Source: Bacillota bacterium (GTDB taxonomy: Bacteria > Bacillota > Clostridia > DSM-8532). Taken from it: 64,000 nucleotides of DNA. Positions 54,368 to 62,287 of the stretch are shown here, piece by piece (positions within the stretch are counted from its first letter, which is position 1; each line of letters opens with the position of its first letter). The notes below the pieces were generated by a model, which made no database searches, was not told the DNA's origin, and was given only the letters and a program-made list of their open reading frames with translations. Both the position numbers and the translations under genes were made by a program. The stretch lies in the NCBI GenBank assembly GCA_023443745.1, contig JAEZTB010000027.1, forward strand, positions 132,489-196,488, read 5' to 3'.

Positions 54368-55426
54368 ATGAAGAAAGTAAGCGTATTTGTTATTATTCTT
54401 TTTGTATTGATGATAGGAATACCGGGCAAATGGGGGGACTCGCAGATTATTGCCGAGGGCAATCTTGAAGAGGCAGGTCCCCAGGTCTCGGCCACCTCTT
54501 CACCTGGTTATTCCCTGCCAGAAAAAACCGTACTCCAATGCTTGTATTATGATCAACAGGCCTTTAAGGAGTCATACAGCCAAGTAAACAAGTTATCTAA
54601 AAGCCCGGTGAATGCGCTGTCAGAGGCCTTTTCACAGTCTGCTGGAGAGGCGGTCATCCAAGGGGGAATACTGCCTCACCATCTAGTGGCCTCTCCCATG
54701 ATTGCCAGATTTTTTGCTGCTCTTAAATCGGATGAATCCGATGCGATAAATCCTTCTGATCCAGAGACTATTGTGCTTCTGGCTCCCAACCACAAGAGGA
54801 TAGGGGATAGGCCTCTTCATTCCGGGGCCTTTTCCTGGGAAACACCCTTCGGTCGGTTGGAGGCTGATGAGGATACGATTGATGACCTGATTCTCAGTCT
54901 TGAGGTGGGGGTAAATCCCATATTATTGGAGGAGGAACACTCCATAGCCGCTCTTATTCCCTATATCCGCCATGCCTTTCCTGAGGCGAAAATAGTGCCT
55001 ATTCTGATTCATGGCAACATGGGACGGGAGGACTGCAAAGCCTTGTCGGAATTTCTTATCCAAAAAGCGCTTGATAAGCCTTGTCTGATTCTGGCCTCCA
55101 TAGATTTTTCCCATGGACTTAAACCGGAGGAGGCATTAAAAAGAGATGAAACAACGCAGCGTGTTATAAAGGCACGGGATTATGATACTTTGTTTGGCCT
55201 TGATAATACCTATCTGGATGCCCCGCCCACTTTAGCCACCTTCCTCATGACTATGGACGGGTTAAAGGAAAAAGAGGGCCATGATGCCGAAAAGGATTCA
55301 GATCAAGGCGATTTAAAATACGCTGAGGGTTGGCTTTTGGAGCACAGCGAAGCCTCCCGGTTTCTTAAACGACGGGTGCCTGACACAACCAGCTACATGA
55401 CCTGGCTGTTTGCTGCTAAGCCTTAA
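54368..55426 (+). CDS. MEMO-family protein (AmmeMemoRadiSam B type) with N-terminal signal segment
   Basis: A 352-residue protein of the MEMO family, related to non-haem iron dioxygenases. The family blocks are visible: GGILPHHLVASP, VLLAPNHKRIGDRPLHSGAFSWETPFG, EEEHSIAALIPYIRHAFP, IVPILIHGNM and ASIDFSHGL, which supply the His ligands. Unlike the usual cytoplasmic members it starts with a hydrophobic segment (MKKVSVFVIILFVLMIGIPG), so it is exported or anchored. The start is uncertain: GTG 54344 lies within the GAGGTG site, and ATG 54368 gives a clean signal sequence but lies 21 bases from it. It is probably co-transcribed with the alpha-2-macroglobulin-like gene. Confidence 0.83.
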   Translation: MKKVSVFVIILFVLMIGIPGKWGDSQIIAEGNLEEAGPQVSATSSPGYSLPEKTVLQCLYYDQQAFKESYSQVNKLSKSPVNALSEAFSQSAGEAVIQGGILPHHLVASPMIARFFAALKSDESDAINPSDPETIVLLAPNHKRIGDRPLHSGAFSWETPFGRLEADEDTIDDLILSLEVGVNPILLEEEHSIAALIPYIRHAFPEAKIVPILIHGNMGREDCKALSEFLIQKALDKPCLILASIDFSHGLKPEEALKRDETTQRVIKARDYDTLFGLDNTYLDAPPTLATFLMTMDGLKEKEGHDAEKDSDQGDLKYAEGWLLEHSEASRFLKRRVPDTTSYMTWLFAAKP

Positions 55427-55449
55427 CGAGAGCCCCATTCATAGGAAAA

Positions 55450-55668
55450 TTATGAAACAAATTCTTTCTTACTCCTGTCTCCAATTAAGAAAATAAGTAT
55501 AAGCGACATTCCATAACCTACAGTTCCAATACTAATCATTGCTATTCCAGTATCACCAAATAAATATGCTAATAGTATTCCTAGTGTGACACCAGGTATC
55601 ATAAATAATCCACCACGTCTATAATTACCTTTTTGATATTTCATAAATCTCAATATAGATTTCATCAT
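55450..55668 (-). CDS. Small two-helix membrane protein, hypothetical
   Basis: A 72-residue protein with a basic N-terminus (MMKSILRFMKYQKGNYRRGG) and two hydrophobic helices (about 21-40 and 44-63) separated by a short Asp/Thr-containing turn, ending in a charged tail. AAGGAG lies about seven bases upstream of the ATG on the minus strand, so it is very likely a real gene. I recognise no family. It converges on the MEMO-type gene. The base composition is more AT-rich than either neighbour. Confidence 0.6.
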   Translation of the reverse strand: MMKSILRFMKYQKGNYRRGGLFMIPGVTLGILLAYLFGDTGIAMISIGTVGYGMSLILIFLIGDRSKKEFVS

Positions 55669-55776
55669 AATACACTCCTTTAAATTCGAAAGATTTACCC
55701 AATATCTACTAATATTATAATCATAAACGCCTTAATTGTAAATTAATTCCTATCCCAAGGGTATCAATCTCGATGC

Positions 55777-56841
55777 CTACCTCGTACTGAATTGATAAAT
55801 GGTTGTATGATGATAAGTCTGTCCTGCCTTCAGAATAGGTGAGGGGAAGTGGAGATGCTTCATGGAATTGGGGAAGTACTGGGTTTCAAGGCAAAGGCCG
55901 TGCCATTTATCATATACCACGCCATCCTTACCGGCTCCCGCGCTTTTTAAGAAGTTGCCTGAATAAAACTGAACACCGGGCTTTGTGGTCAATATGTTCA
56001 TAAGGCGTCCCGATTTGGCATCATAGAGCTCGCCGATCTTTTCGGGCCTGTTACCCGTGGTCTTAAGAACCCAGTTGTGATCATAACCGGACCCGTGTTT
56101 CATCTGCTCGTTTTGGTCGGAGCTTTCAAGGACATCCCCGACACGTCTGGGTTGGGTAAAATCCATGGGGGTGTTTTTGACACTGAGTATTTCACCCGTG
56201 GGTATGGATTCATTGTTAATGGGCGTATAGAAGTCGGCATCCAGCATAAGCTCGTGATCAAGAATTGTTCCTGATTCGTGGCCGGTGAGGTTAAAGTAAG
56301 CGTGGTTAGTCAGGTTTAGCACGGTATCCTTATCAGAAACACCATAATACTCGATCTCCAGGGCATTATCATTTGTCAGCCGATAGATGACCCTGACCTC
56401 CAGGTTGCCTGGGTAATGCTCTTCGCCATCGGGGCTGAAAAGGCTCAGCTCAAGGCTCTCATTATCACCATCTGACAAAATACGAGCATCCCAGACTGAA
56501 CGGGCAAATCCCTTAAGTCCCCCATGGAGCTGATTATTGCCTTCATTTTTGTCAAGCTCATAGGTAACGCCGTTTAAAGTAAAGCAAGCACCTTCCAACC
56601 GATTGGCATAGCGCCCAACAAGCGCACCGAAGAACGGTGATCGCTCCAGATAATCCTCCAGATTGTCGTAGCCCAACACAATATCAGCCATGTGACCTTC
56701 CCGATCCGGTACCGTAAGGGAGACAATGACACCGCCATAGTTGATGATCTCAGCTTTTGATCCGTTACTGTTGATGAGTGTATATAAAGAGACTTCTTTT
56801 CCATCGGGCATAATCCCAAAAGATTCAGTGGTAATAGGCAT
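55777..56841 (-). CDS. galM: Aldose 1-epimerase (mutarotase)
   Basis: A 354-residue galactose-mutarotase-type enzyme that interconverts alpha and beta anomers of aldoses in the cytoplasm. The family pattern is clear: INYGGVIVSLTVPDREG, ALVGRYANRLEGACF, NNQLHGGLKGFARSVWDA, NLTNHAYFNLTG with the catalytic His, and the C-terminal GLCLETQYFPNSMKH containing the likely catalytic Glu. The length is normal. GAGGGAAAG precedes the ATG. It stands alone on the minus strand, divergent from the response regulator, and could serve either of the carbohydrate loci in this window. Confidence 0.93.
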   Translation of the reverse strand: MPITTESFGIMPDGKEVSLYTLINSNGSKAEIINYGGVIVSLTVPDREGHMADIVLGYDNLEDYLERSPFFGALVGRYANRLEGACFTLNGVTYELDKNEGNNQLHGGLKGFARSVWDARILSDGDNESLELSLFSPDGEEHYPGNLEVRVIYRLTNDNALEIEYYGVSDKDTVLNLTNHAYFNLTGHESGTILDHELMLDADFYTPINNESIPTGEILSVKNTPMDFTQPRRVGDVLESSDQNEQMKHGSGYDHNWVLKTTGNRPEKIGELYDAKSGRLMNILTTKPGVQFYSGNFLKSAGAGKDGVVYDKWHGLCLETQYFPNSMKHLHFPSPILKAGQTYHHTTIYQFSTR

Positions 56842-56942
56842 GAGCTTTCCCTCTTTCTAACTTAAAATACTATATTATCATAGCATAATTGGTTTAACTT
56901 AACAAAGCTACTTTATTGTCTTCTTTTTGCATAACCATTATA

Positions 56943-56970
56943 TTGATATTATTCGGGTTGACCGTATACA
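56943..56970 (+). promoter_or_regulatory. Promoter candidate for the two-component/ABC operon
   Basis: TTGATA at 56943-56948 and TATACA at 56965-56970 with a 16-base spacer, 34 bases before the response-regulator start. A GGAGGT ribosome binding site follows at 56992. Confidence 0.4.
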
Positions 56971-57004
56971 ATGTTATTTAAGCACAATAATGGAGGTATT
57001 ATGA

Positions 57005-57673
57005 ATGCCATTTAAAATATTGATCATTGATGATGATGAATATATAGGAAATATGCTGGAGGAAGTACTGAAGAAAGAGAACTATGCTGTTTTACGAGCC
57101 TATTCCGGAACGGAAGCTTTGCTGCTTCTTTCGCAGAACCGGCCGGATATGGTGCTGTTGGACTTGATGCTACCCGGGCTTTCCGGTGAAGAGGTACTGC
57201 CGAGGATTCAGGGTGTTCCGGTTATCGTTGTCAGTGCAAAAACAGACATTGACGATAAGGTGGAGCTTCTTTTAGGTGGCGCCGCAGACTATGTCACAAA
57301 GCCTTTTGATACTAAAGAGCTGCTGGCGCGCATTACCGTACAGCTGCGTGGTAGCACGGTGGCAGGGAACGGAACGCATCTCCTCTATGATGATCTGAGT
57401 CTGTACCCGGAAACCCACGAGGTTTTTGCGGGAGAAACACCGGTTCGGCTGACAAAAACGGAGTTCGCTATCCTAAAGCTACTGCTACAAAATCCGAAGC
57501 AGGTCATCACCAAATCAAAAATTCTGGACTTAATCAGCGAGGACACCCCGGACTGCATGGAGAGCTCATTGAAGGTCCATGTGAGTAATTTGCGGAGTAA
57601 GCTGAGGGCTGCCACTGAAAAGGAATATATCGAAGCGGTGTGGGGCATCGGTTTCAAAATGCGGGAATTATGA
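57005..57673 (+). CDS. OmpR-family response regulator
   Basis: A 222-residue response regulator. The receiver domain has the acidic pocket IIDDDE (residues 7-12), phospho-acceptor Asp53 in LLDLMLPG and the conserved Lys in VTKPFD. The winged-helix DNA-binding domain (about 125-222) ends in EKEYIEAVWGIGFKM. GGAGGT lies seven bases upstream of ATG 57005; an ATG at 57001 in another frame stops after four codons. The gene leads an operon with an ABC transporter and a histidine kinase, an arrangement typical of peptide-antibiotic sensing and resistance units. Confidence 0.92.
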   Translation: MPFKILIIDDDEYIGNMLEEVLKKENYAVLRAYSGTEALLLLSQNRPDMVLLDLMLPGLSGEEVLPRIQGVPVIVVSAKTDIDDKVELLLGGAADYVTKPFDTKELLARITVQLRGSTVAGNGTHLLYDDLSLYPETHEVFAGETPVRLTKTEFAILKLLLQNPKQVITKSKILDLISEDTPDCMESSLKVHVSNLRSKLRAATEKEYIEAVWGIGFKMREL

Positions 57674-57761
57674 ATCTTATCTTTTTCTTAACTCTTTTCT
57701 TTACCGCTGCCTTAACCATGTCATGCTATCATTCAGGTAACAGGCAGAAGGAGGCATTGAT

Positions 57762-58676
57762 ATGGAATATGTTTTAAGCACAGAAAATATTTCGAAACAA
57801 TATCGGAATTTTAAAGCCTTGGATAATCTCTCCATGCATGTGGAGAAAGGCGCCATCTATGGCTTTGTGGGGAAAAATGGCGCCGGAAAGACAACCTTGA
57901 TCCGGATCATCTGCGGCTTGCAGAACCCTACGTCTGGAGAATACACGCTTTATGGCAAGAAGCATACGGAAAAGGGCATCGCACAATCGCGCCGTAGAAT
58001 GGGTGCGATTGTAGAAACACCGTCCATCTACCTTGATATGACAGCGGAAGAGAATGTCAAAGAGCAGTACCGGGTACTTGGCCGCCCTTCCCTTGAGGGT
58101 ATCGAAGAGCTGCTGGAACTAGTGGGGTTAGGCAATACCGGTAAAAAGAAAGCGAAGAATTTCTCGTTGGGCATGCGACAGCGGTTGGGCATTGCCGTGG
58201 CCCTGGCGGGTGATCCGGACTTTCTGGTTTTGGACGAGCCTGCCAATGGGTTGGACCCGCAGGGTATTGTGGAGATACGAGAATTGATTCTGAAACTGAA
58301 TCGGGAGCATCAAATCACGGTGCTGATCTCCAGCCACATCCTGGACGAGCTCTCCCGCCTGGCATCGCATTACGGCTTTATCGACAGCGGAAGAATTATG
58401 AAAGAAATGAGCGCAAAGGAATTGGAGGCAGCCTGTCGCAAATGTATGCATTTGGTCGTTTCCGATGTCAATGGGCTGGCCCGTGTTCTGGATGAGAAAA
58501 AAATCCAATATACCATCACCTCCGATCACGAAGCCGACGTATTTGGGCAGTTGAATGTAACTGAAATAACGATGGCTCTGGCAAAGGAAAACTGTGAAGT
58601 CATAAAGATGACGGAGCGAGATGAGAGCCTGGAGGGCTATTACATCAATCTGCTTGGAGGTGGCCGCCATGAATAA
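57762..58676 (+). CDS. ABC transporter ATPase, BcrA/lantibiotic-immunity type
   Basis: A 304-residue ATPase with Walker A GKNGAGKTT, signature SLGMRQRLG, Walker B FLVLDEPANGLDP and the switch His in ISSHILDEL. The SLGMRQRLG form of the signature is typical of the BcrA/NisF group, which removes cyclic or lanthionine peptide antibiotics from the membrane. The C-terminal 80 residues form the usual extra domain of this group. The start is ATG 57762 after GAAGGAGG. Its stop overlaps the start of the permease gene by a few bases, which couples their translation. Confidence 0.9.
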   Translation: MEYVLSTENISKQYRNFKALDNLSMHVEKGAIYGFVGKNGAGKTTLIRIICGLQNPTSGEYTLYGKKHTEKGIAQSRRRMGAIVETPSIYLDMTAEENVKEQYRVLGRPSLEGIEELLELVGLGNTGKKKAKNFSLGMRQRLGIAVALAGDPDFLVLDEPANGLDPQGIVEIRELILKLNREHQITVLISSHILDELSRLASHYGFIDSGRIMKEMSAKELEAACRKCMHLVVSDVNGLARVLDEKKIQYTITSDHEADVFGQLNVTEITMALAKENCEVIKMTERDESLEGYYINLLGGGRHE

Positions 58677-59505
58677 ATTGTTTCGGGCAAATTTTGCACG
58701 ACTGAAAAAAAGCAAAAGCCTCTGGATCTGCGTGGCGGTGACGATCCTGTTCAGCGCAGGTTTCTGCCTGAGCCAATATCGGGAAAAAATCAATGGATAT
58801 GATATCAGTCCAGATACCGTCTTTTTCTCCCCTTACATTGTAGTGGGGATTCTGATGGCGATATTTTGTAGCCTCTTTATCGGAACGGAATACAGTGACG
58901 GAACAATCCGAAACAAGCTGGTTGTGGGACACAGTAGAAATTCCATTTATCTAGTTAACTTCATGACCTGCTGTGTTGCTGGATTTCTTATGATTCTGGC
59001 TTATCTTGCTGTGACCTGCGCGCTGGGAATACCTTTGCTTGGCCCACTTAGGATAGATATTCAAACTACACTGTTATGGTTGCTGGTCGGAGTACTGCTG
59101 ACCGTTGCCTATGCTGCCATCTTCATCCTCCTCTCTATGCTCAACCAAAACAAAACGCTTGTTGCCATCATCAGCGTCGTCCTCGCCTTTTTGACCATCT
59201 TCTTATTTGCCTATCTGTATGGCAGAATGAACGAACCTGAATTTATCACACCTTTATCTCTGACGATGAACGATGGGAAGACTATCTATCAGCAGAGCGA
59301 ATCCGTTCCAAACCCCGATTATCTGAACGATTCCCAGAGGGCAAGGTTTCAGTTTGTTATGGATTTTCTTCCCACTACGCAGGCGGGGCAGCTTGCTGCT
59401 CGGGACGTCCCCCATGCAGGGCTGATGTTGCTATATTCGGGAATCATTATAGTGGTGACGAACGCCACCGGCATGTTCTTTTTCCAACGAAAGGACTTGA
59501 AATAA
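58669..59505 (+). CDS. ABC-2-type permease of the peptide-antibiotic resistance transporter
   Basis: A 278-residue permease with six predicted membrane helices and the layout of BcrB/NisG-type subunits: a short cytoplasmic N-terminus (MNKLFRANFARLKKSKSLWI), one helix, an extracellular segment, then FIGTEYSDGTIRNKLVVGHSR, the cytoplasmic coupling motif of this group. The frame is open from within the ATPase gene, but ATG 58669 with GGAGG seven bases upstream fixes the start; the overlap with the ATPase stop is eight bases. It forms the membrane part of the exporter. Confidence 0.87.
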   Translation: MNKLFRANFARLKKSKSLWICVAVTILFSAGFCLSQYREKINGYDISPDTVFFSPYIVVGILMAIFCSLFIGTEYSDGTIRNKLVVGHSRNSIYLVNFMTCCVAGFLMILAYLAVTCALGIPLLGPLRIDIQTTLLWLLVGVLLTVAYAAIFILLSMLNQNKTLVAIISVVLAFLTIFLFAYLYGRMNEPEFITPLSLTMNDGKTIYQQSESVPNPDYLNDSQRARFQFVMDFLPTTQAGQLAARDVPHAGLMLLYSGIIIVVTNATGMFFFQRKDLK

Positions 59506-59515
59506 GGGTAACGAT

Positions 59516-60412
59516 ATGATTTATCTGCTTTGCGCTCTATGCGTAGCCCTCATCGTAATCATTTGCATATTGCTGGTTAAGATCGCCCTGCTGCGCAAGG
59601 CGGCCGATGAGATACGTGCAGAATTTGCCGCAAGGCTGACCACAGACACTAATGTGGGCATCGATATCACCACCTCAGACCACAAGATGCGGCAGCTTGC
59701 CGCGGACATCGACAGGCAGTTAAAGCTCCTCAGGAAAGAGCATATCCGTTACAGACAGGGTGATCGGGAATTAAAAGAAGCGGTAACCAACATCTCTCAC
59801 GATCTGCGCACCCCACTTACAGCAATCTATGGATATATGGAGCTGCTTGAACGAGAAAATACATCGGAACCCGTTCAAAGATACCTAAGTATCATCGCAA
59901 ACAGGATTGACGCTTTAAAACTGCTGACGGAAGAGCTGTTCCGCTATTCGGTGGTTGTGTCTGAAAATCCGTATGACAGCCGGGAGATTTTAGTCTTAAA
60001 CCATGTACTCCAAGAATGTGTCGCCGGTTACTACTGTGCTTTAAAAGTAAAAGGCATTGCCCCTGAAATATCTATTCCCGAAGTGCGAATTGAGCGGCGG
60101 CTCAATAAAGTCGCCCTGTCCCGTATCCTTGGGAATGTCATCAGCAATGCCGTAAGATACAGTGACGGTGATCTAATGATCATACTCTCCGAAGAGGGCG
60201 TTATCACCTTCAGCAACCATGCCGCACAGCTGGACGAAGTGACTGTCGGGCGGTTGTTTGACCGCTTCTATACGGTTGAAAACGGAAAAAATGGTACAGG
60301 CTTGGGGCTTTCTATTGCCAAGATCCTGACCGAGCAGATGGGAGGAAATATTACAGCTTCAAAAACAAACAGTATTTTTTCAATAGAGATTAAATTTAAT
60401 GCGGAAAACTGA
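59516..60412 (+). CDS. Sensor histidine kinase with a single N-terminal membrane helix
   Basis: A 298-residue kinase. One hydrophobic segment (about residues 2-25) is followed by a coiled linker, the HisKA motif NISHDLRTPLTAIYGY with phospho-acceptor His95, the N box NVISNAVRYSDG and the G box GTGLGLSIAKI. There is no extracellular sensor domain and apparently only one membrane helix, so it probably senses through the ABC permease or another partner, as in Bce-type systems. AGGGT precedes the ATG. It is the last gene of the operon and pairs with the response regulator at its head. Confidence 0.9.
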   Translation: MIYLLCALCVALIVIICILLVKIALLRKAADEIRAEFAARLTTDTNVGIDITTSDHKMRQLAADIDRQLKLLRKEHIRYRQGDRELKEAVTNISHDLRTPLTAIYGYMELLERENTSEPVQRYLSIIANRIDALKLLTEELFRYSVVVSENPYDSREILVLNHVLQECVAGYYCALKVKGIAPEISIPEVRIERRLNKVALSRILGNVISNAVRYSDGDLMIILSEEGVITFSNHAAQLDEVTVGRLFDRFYTVENGKNGTGLGLSIAKILTEQMGGNITASKTNSIFSIEIKFNAEN

Positions 60413-60453
60413 TAGGGTCACGGAATTATAAATGCCGTAACCCTATTTTTTGC
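60412..60453 (+). terminator. Intrinsic terminator after the histidine kinase gene
   Basis: ATAGGGT-ACGG pairs with CCGT-ACCCTAT (one internal mismatch) around an 11-base loop, followed by seven T. It begins at the stop codon of the kinase gene and ends the operon. Confidence 0.85.
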
Positions 60454-60488
60454 TTTTTTGAGAGGCATCCTTGACAAAACGCGCCGGA

Positions 60489-61463
60489 TTAGTAAAGTCC
60501 GGATAGATTACCACAGATCTCAACACCGGTAATGCTGCCATCACCTTCAAAGAGAATGGAACCGTCCTTTTCAATTAAAACCATATGCATTCGGGAGGTC
60601 ATGCTTTCTAAAATAGTGGTGGCCATAGTTCCCTTCTTGGGAGCCTTAAGATGGCTTCCGGGTTCTACGGTGACGGTTACACTTAGGGCATGGTGACGTC
60701 CTTCCGCCAAAACTGTCAGAACGCCGTCTTCATAATCCAGGCTTGTTACCCGTGATCCCTGATAGGTTGAAAACCTGTAGATCTTTCTGTTGACGCTTAA
60801 AAAGGCGATAAGGCCATTAAAGCTTCTTCCAACAAAGGGGATGTGGGCGAAGCTCAGCATGAATGAAACATTGGGCTGGGTGAAATGATTACATTGAATC
60901 CATATCCAGGAATCGGGGAAGGATGTCCCCCAGTCCTTTTCAATATAACCCAGGCCGTTCGTAAAGTCTTGAACCTCACCGTCAATTTTAAGCTTTCCAG
61001 CAAGCTCATGCCGGACATGCACTACCCCATGATAACACTCCATGAAGGACAGAAAGCCAAAGGGACCCATGATGCCGGGATTCCACAGGGTCTTTGGGAA
61101 GGGCTGCGGGTTTAAAAAGCTTAAGCTTCCTTCATAGGCCAATTCCCTGTCTTTGAGGGAAAGGGTGAGGCCCTTGGTTGAAAAGCTGTTGGCCCCTATA
61201 TGGAGCTCCAGACGGTCCTCCGAATATTTAAAGTCGTCCGATGGAAAGGTGAAATAACCGGATCGGTTTCTTGAGCCATCGATGACCTGGATAAAGCAAT
61301 GGGAGTCCTCTGGAGAACCACCTTTAGATATACCGGGAATAAAGGCTACAATATTTTGCCCGTCTTCATCCACACATTTATAATACCAGCCCTCAAAGTA
61401 GCTGTTTTTTTGATTCTTGCCCTGGTAAATTTCAGGATTGAAAAGCCGTTTCAGTCCATACAT
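60489..61463 (-). CDS. Tocopherol-cyclase-family protein
   Basis: A 324-residue protein of the tocopherol cyclase family (PF14249). The N-terminal pattern SYFEGWYYKCVDEDGQNIVAFIPG, the EDSHCFIQVID strand, and GLGYIEKDWGTSFPDSWIWIQ with CNHF are hallmarks. In plants the enzyme closes the chromanol ring of vitamin E; bacterial homologues in anaerobes have no known substrate. It has no signal peptide or membrane helix. The in-frame GTG at 61478 sits in the GTGGAG site, so ATG 61463 is preferred. It converges on the histidine kinase operon and is not linked to any isoprenoid gene in view. Confidence 0.85.
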   Translation of the reverse strand: MYGLKRLFNPEIYQGKNQKNSYFEGWYYKCVDEDGQNIVAFIPGISKGGSPEDSHCFIQVIDGSRNRSGYFTFPSDDFKYSEDRLELHIGANSFSTKGLTLSLKDRELAYEGSLSFLNPQPFPKTLWNPGIMGPFGFLSFMECYHGVVHVRHELAGKLKIDGEVQDFTNGLGYIEKDWGTSFPDSWIWIQCNHFTQPNVSFMLSFAHIPFVGRSFNGLIAFLSVNRKIYRFSTYQGSRVTSLDYEDGVLTVLAEGRHHALSVTVTVEPGSHLKAPKKGTMATTILESMTSRMHMVLIEKDGSILFEGDGSITGVEICGNLSGLY

Positions 61464-61573
61464 CTCTCTTATCTCCACCCGCTTATATTTGCTATTATTT
61501 TGCCGCTCTAATCAAAATTTAATCTTTTTCATAGCTACCCCTTATCATGGGTGATAAAAGTAAAAATAAAAAA

Positions 61574-61614
61574 TAGGGAATAAGAGTAGCTATACAAGCC
61601 ATTCTTATTCCCTA
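61574..61614 (-). terminator. Intrinsic terminator of the phage lysis gene cluster
   Basis: Perfect 12-bp arms TAGGGAATAAGA and its complement around a 17-base loop. Read on the minus strand the stem is followed by ATTTTTTATTTTT. It lies 35 bases beyond the stop of the 118-codon holin-like gene. Confidence 0.8.
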
Positions 61615-61648
61615 AATCTATATTCATTACGCTTTCACGCAAGTATTG

Positions 61649-62005
61649 TTACTCTACAAAGAAGTTTACTAAAGTCTTAATCAAGACTACTAGTTCCTCG
61701 TCAACTTCAATACCATTCTTTTTACAAATATCTAAGGCAGTTAGATATATAATGTCCTTTTTCTCATCTAAAGATATAGAGCTATTAAACTCTCCAACTT
61801 TATCAATAGCAAGAGTTACATACACAGTAATAACTTCAACTTCATCCTTAAACTTTGTATCCATATTTTTGTTTATGTACTTCAATGCTTCAATCATCAG
61901 ATAAGCGAAGTTCTTATCTTTTTCTGTTAACTTAAACTTTCTAACCAACCATGCTCCACCAATTAATACTACAGTTACAAGAACTAATATAATTACATAT
62001 TCCAT
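61649..62005 (-). CDS. Phage holin-like protein (LL-H-like), one membrane helix
   Basis: A 118-residue protein with one N-terminal hydrophobic helix (MEYVIILVLVTVVLIGGAWL) and a long charged helical C-terminal part. This layout resembles the LL-H type phage holins found next to endolysin genes. It is AT-rich, like the rest of the segment. It follows the 83-codon gene by 16 bases and the terminator lies just after it. The family assignment is from architecture and position, so moderate. Confidence 0.55.
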   Translation of the reverse strand: MEYVIILVLVTVVLIGGAWLVRKFKLTEKDKNFAYLMIEALKYINKNMDTKFKDEVEVITVYVTLAIDKVGEFNSSISLDEKKDIIYLTALDICKKNGIEVDEELVVLIKTLVNFFVE

Positions 62006-62021
62006 ATTGTTTCCTCACTTT

Positions 62022-62273
62022 CTATGCGTCATTTTCAACTTCACTATTCAAATTCTCAGGGTTTTTCGAAATCTTTTGGTAATTTTCAACACCTGCTTTA
62101 GTGTAATAAAAACCTAATACCGTCATTGGTATTCCAATTGTAGCTTTTAATATATCTACAACATACAAGTCATGATTTAAGAAAGCTTGCAATGTTATAA
62201 GTGTAAACGTAAATACGGCATACACACTTAAAACATAAATGGCAAGCTTCTTAGAAAACTCCATCTTTTTCAT
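62022..62273 (-). CDS. Phage holin-like protein, two membrane helices
   Basis: An 83-residue protein with two hydrophobic helices (about residues 10-28 and 38-57), a short charged turn and a hydrophilic acidic C-terminal tail, as in small class II holins. The motif LKATIGIPMTVLGFYYTKAGVENYQKI near the second helix is seen in phage-encoded proteins next to amidases. AAGGAG precedes the ATG on the minus strand. It lies 14 bases after the endolysin gene. Role as a holin or anti-holin is inferred from size and neighbours. Confidence 0.58.
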   Translation of the reverse strand: MKKMEFSKKLAIYVLSVYAVFTFTLITLQAFLNHDLYVVDILKATIGIPMTVLGFYYTKAGVENYQKISKNPENLNSEVENDA

Positions 62274-62287
62274 AACTACATTTCTCC

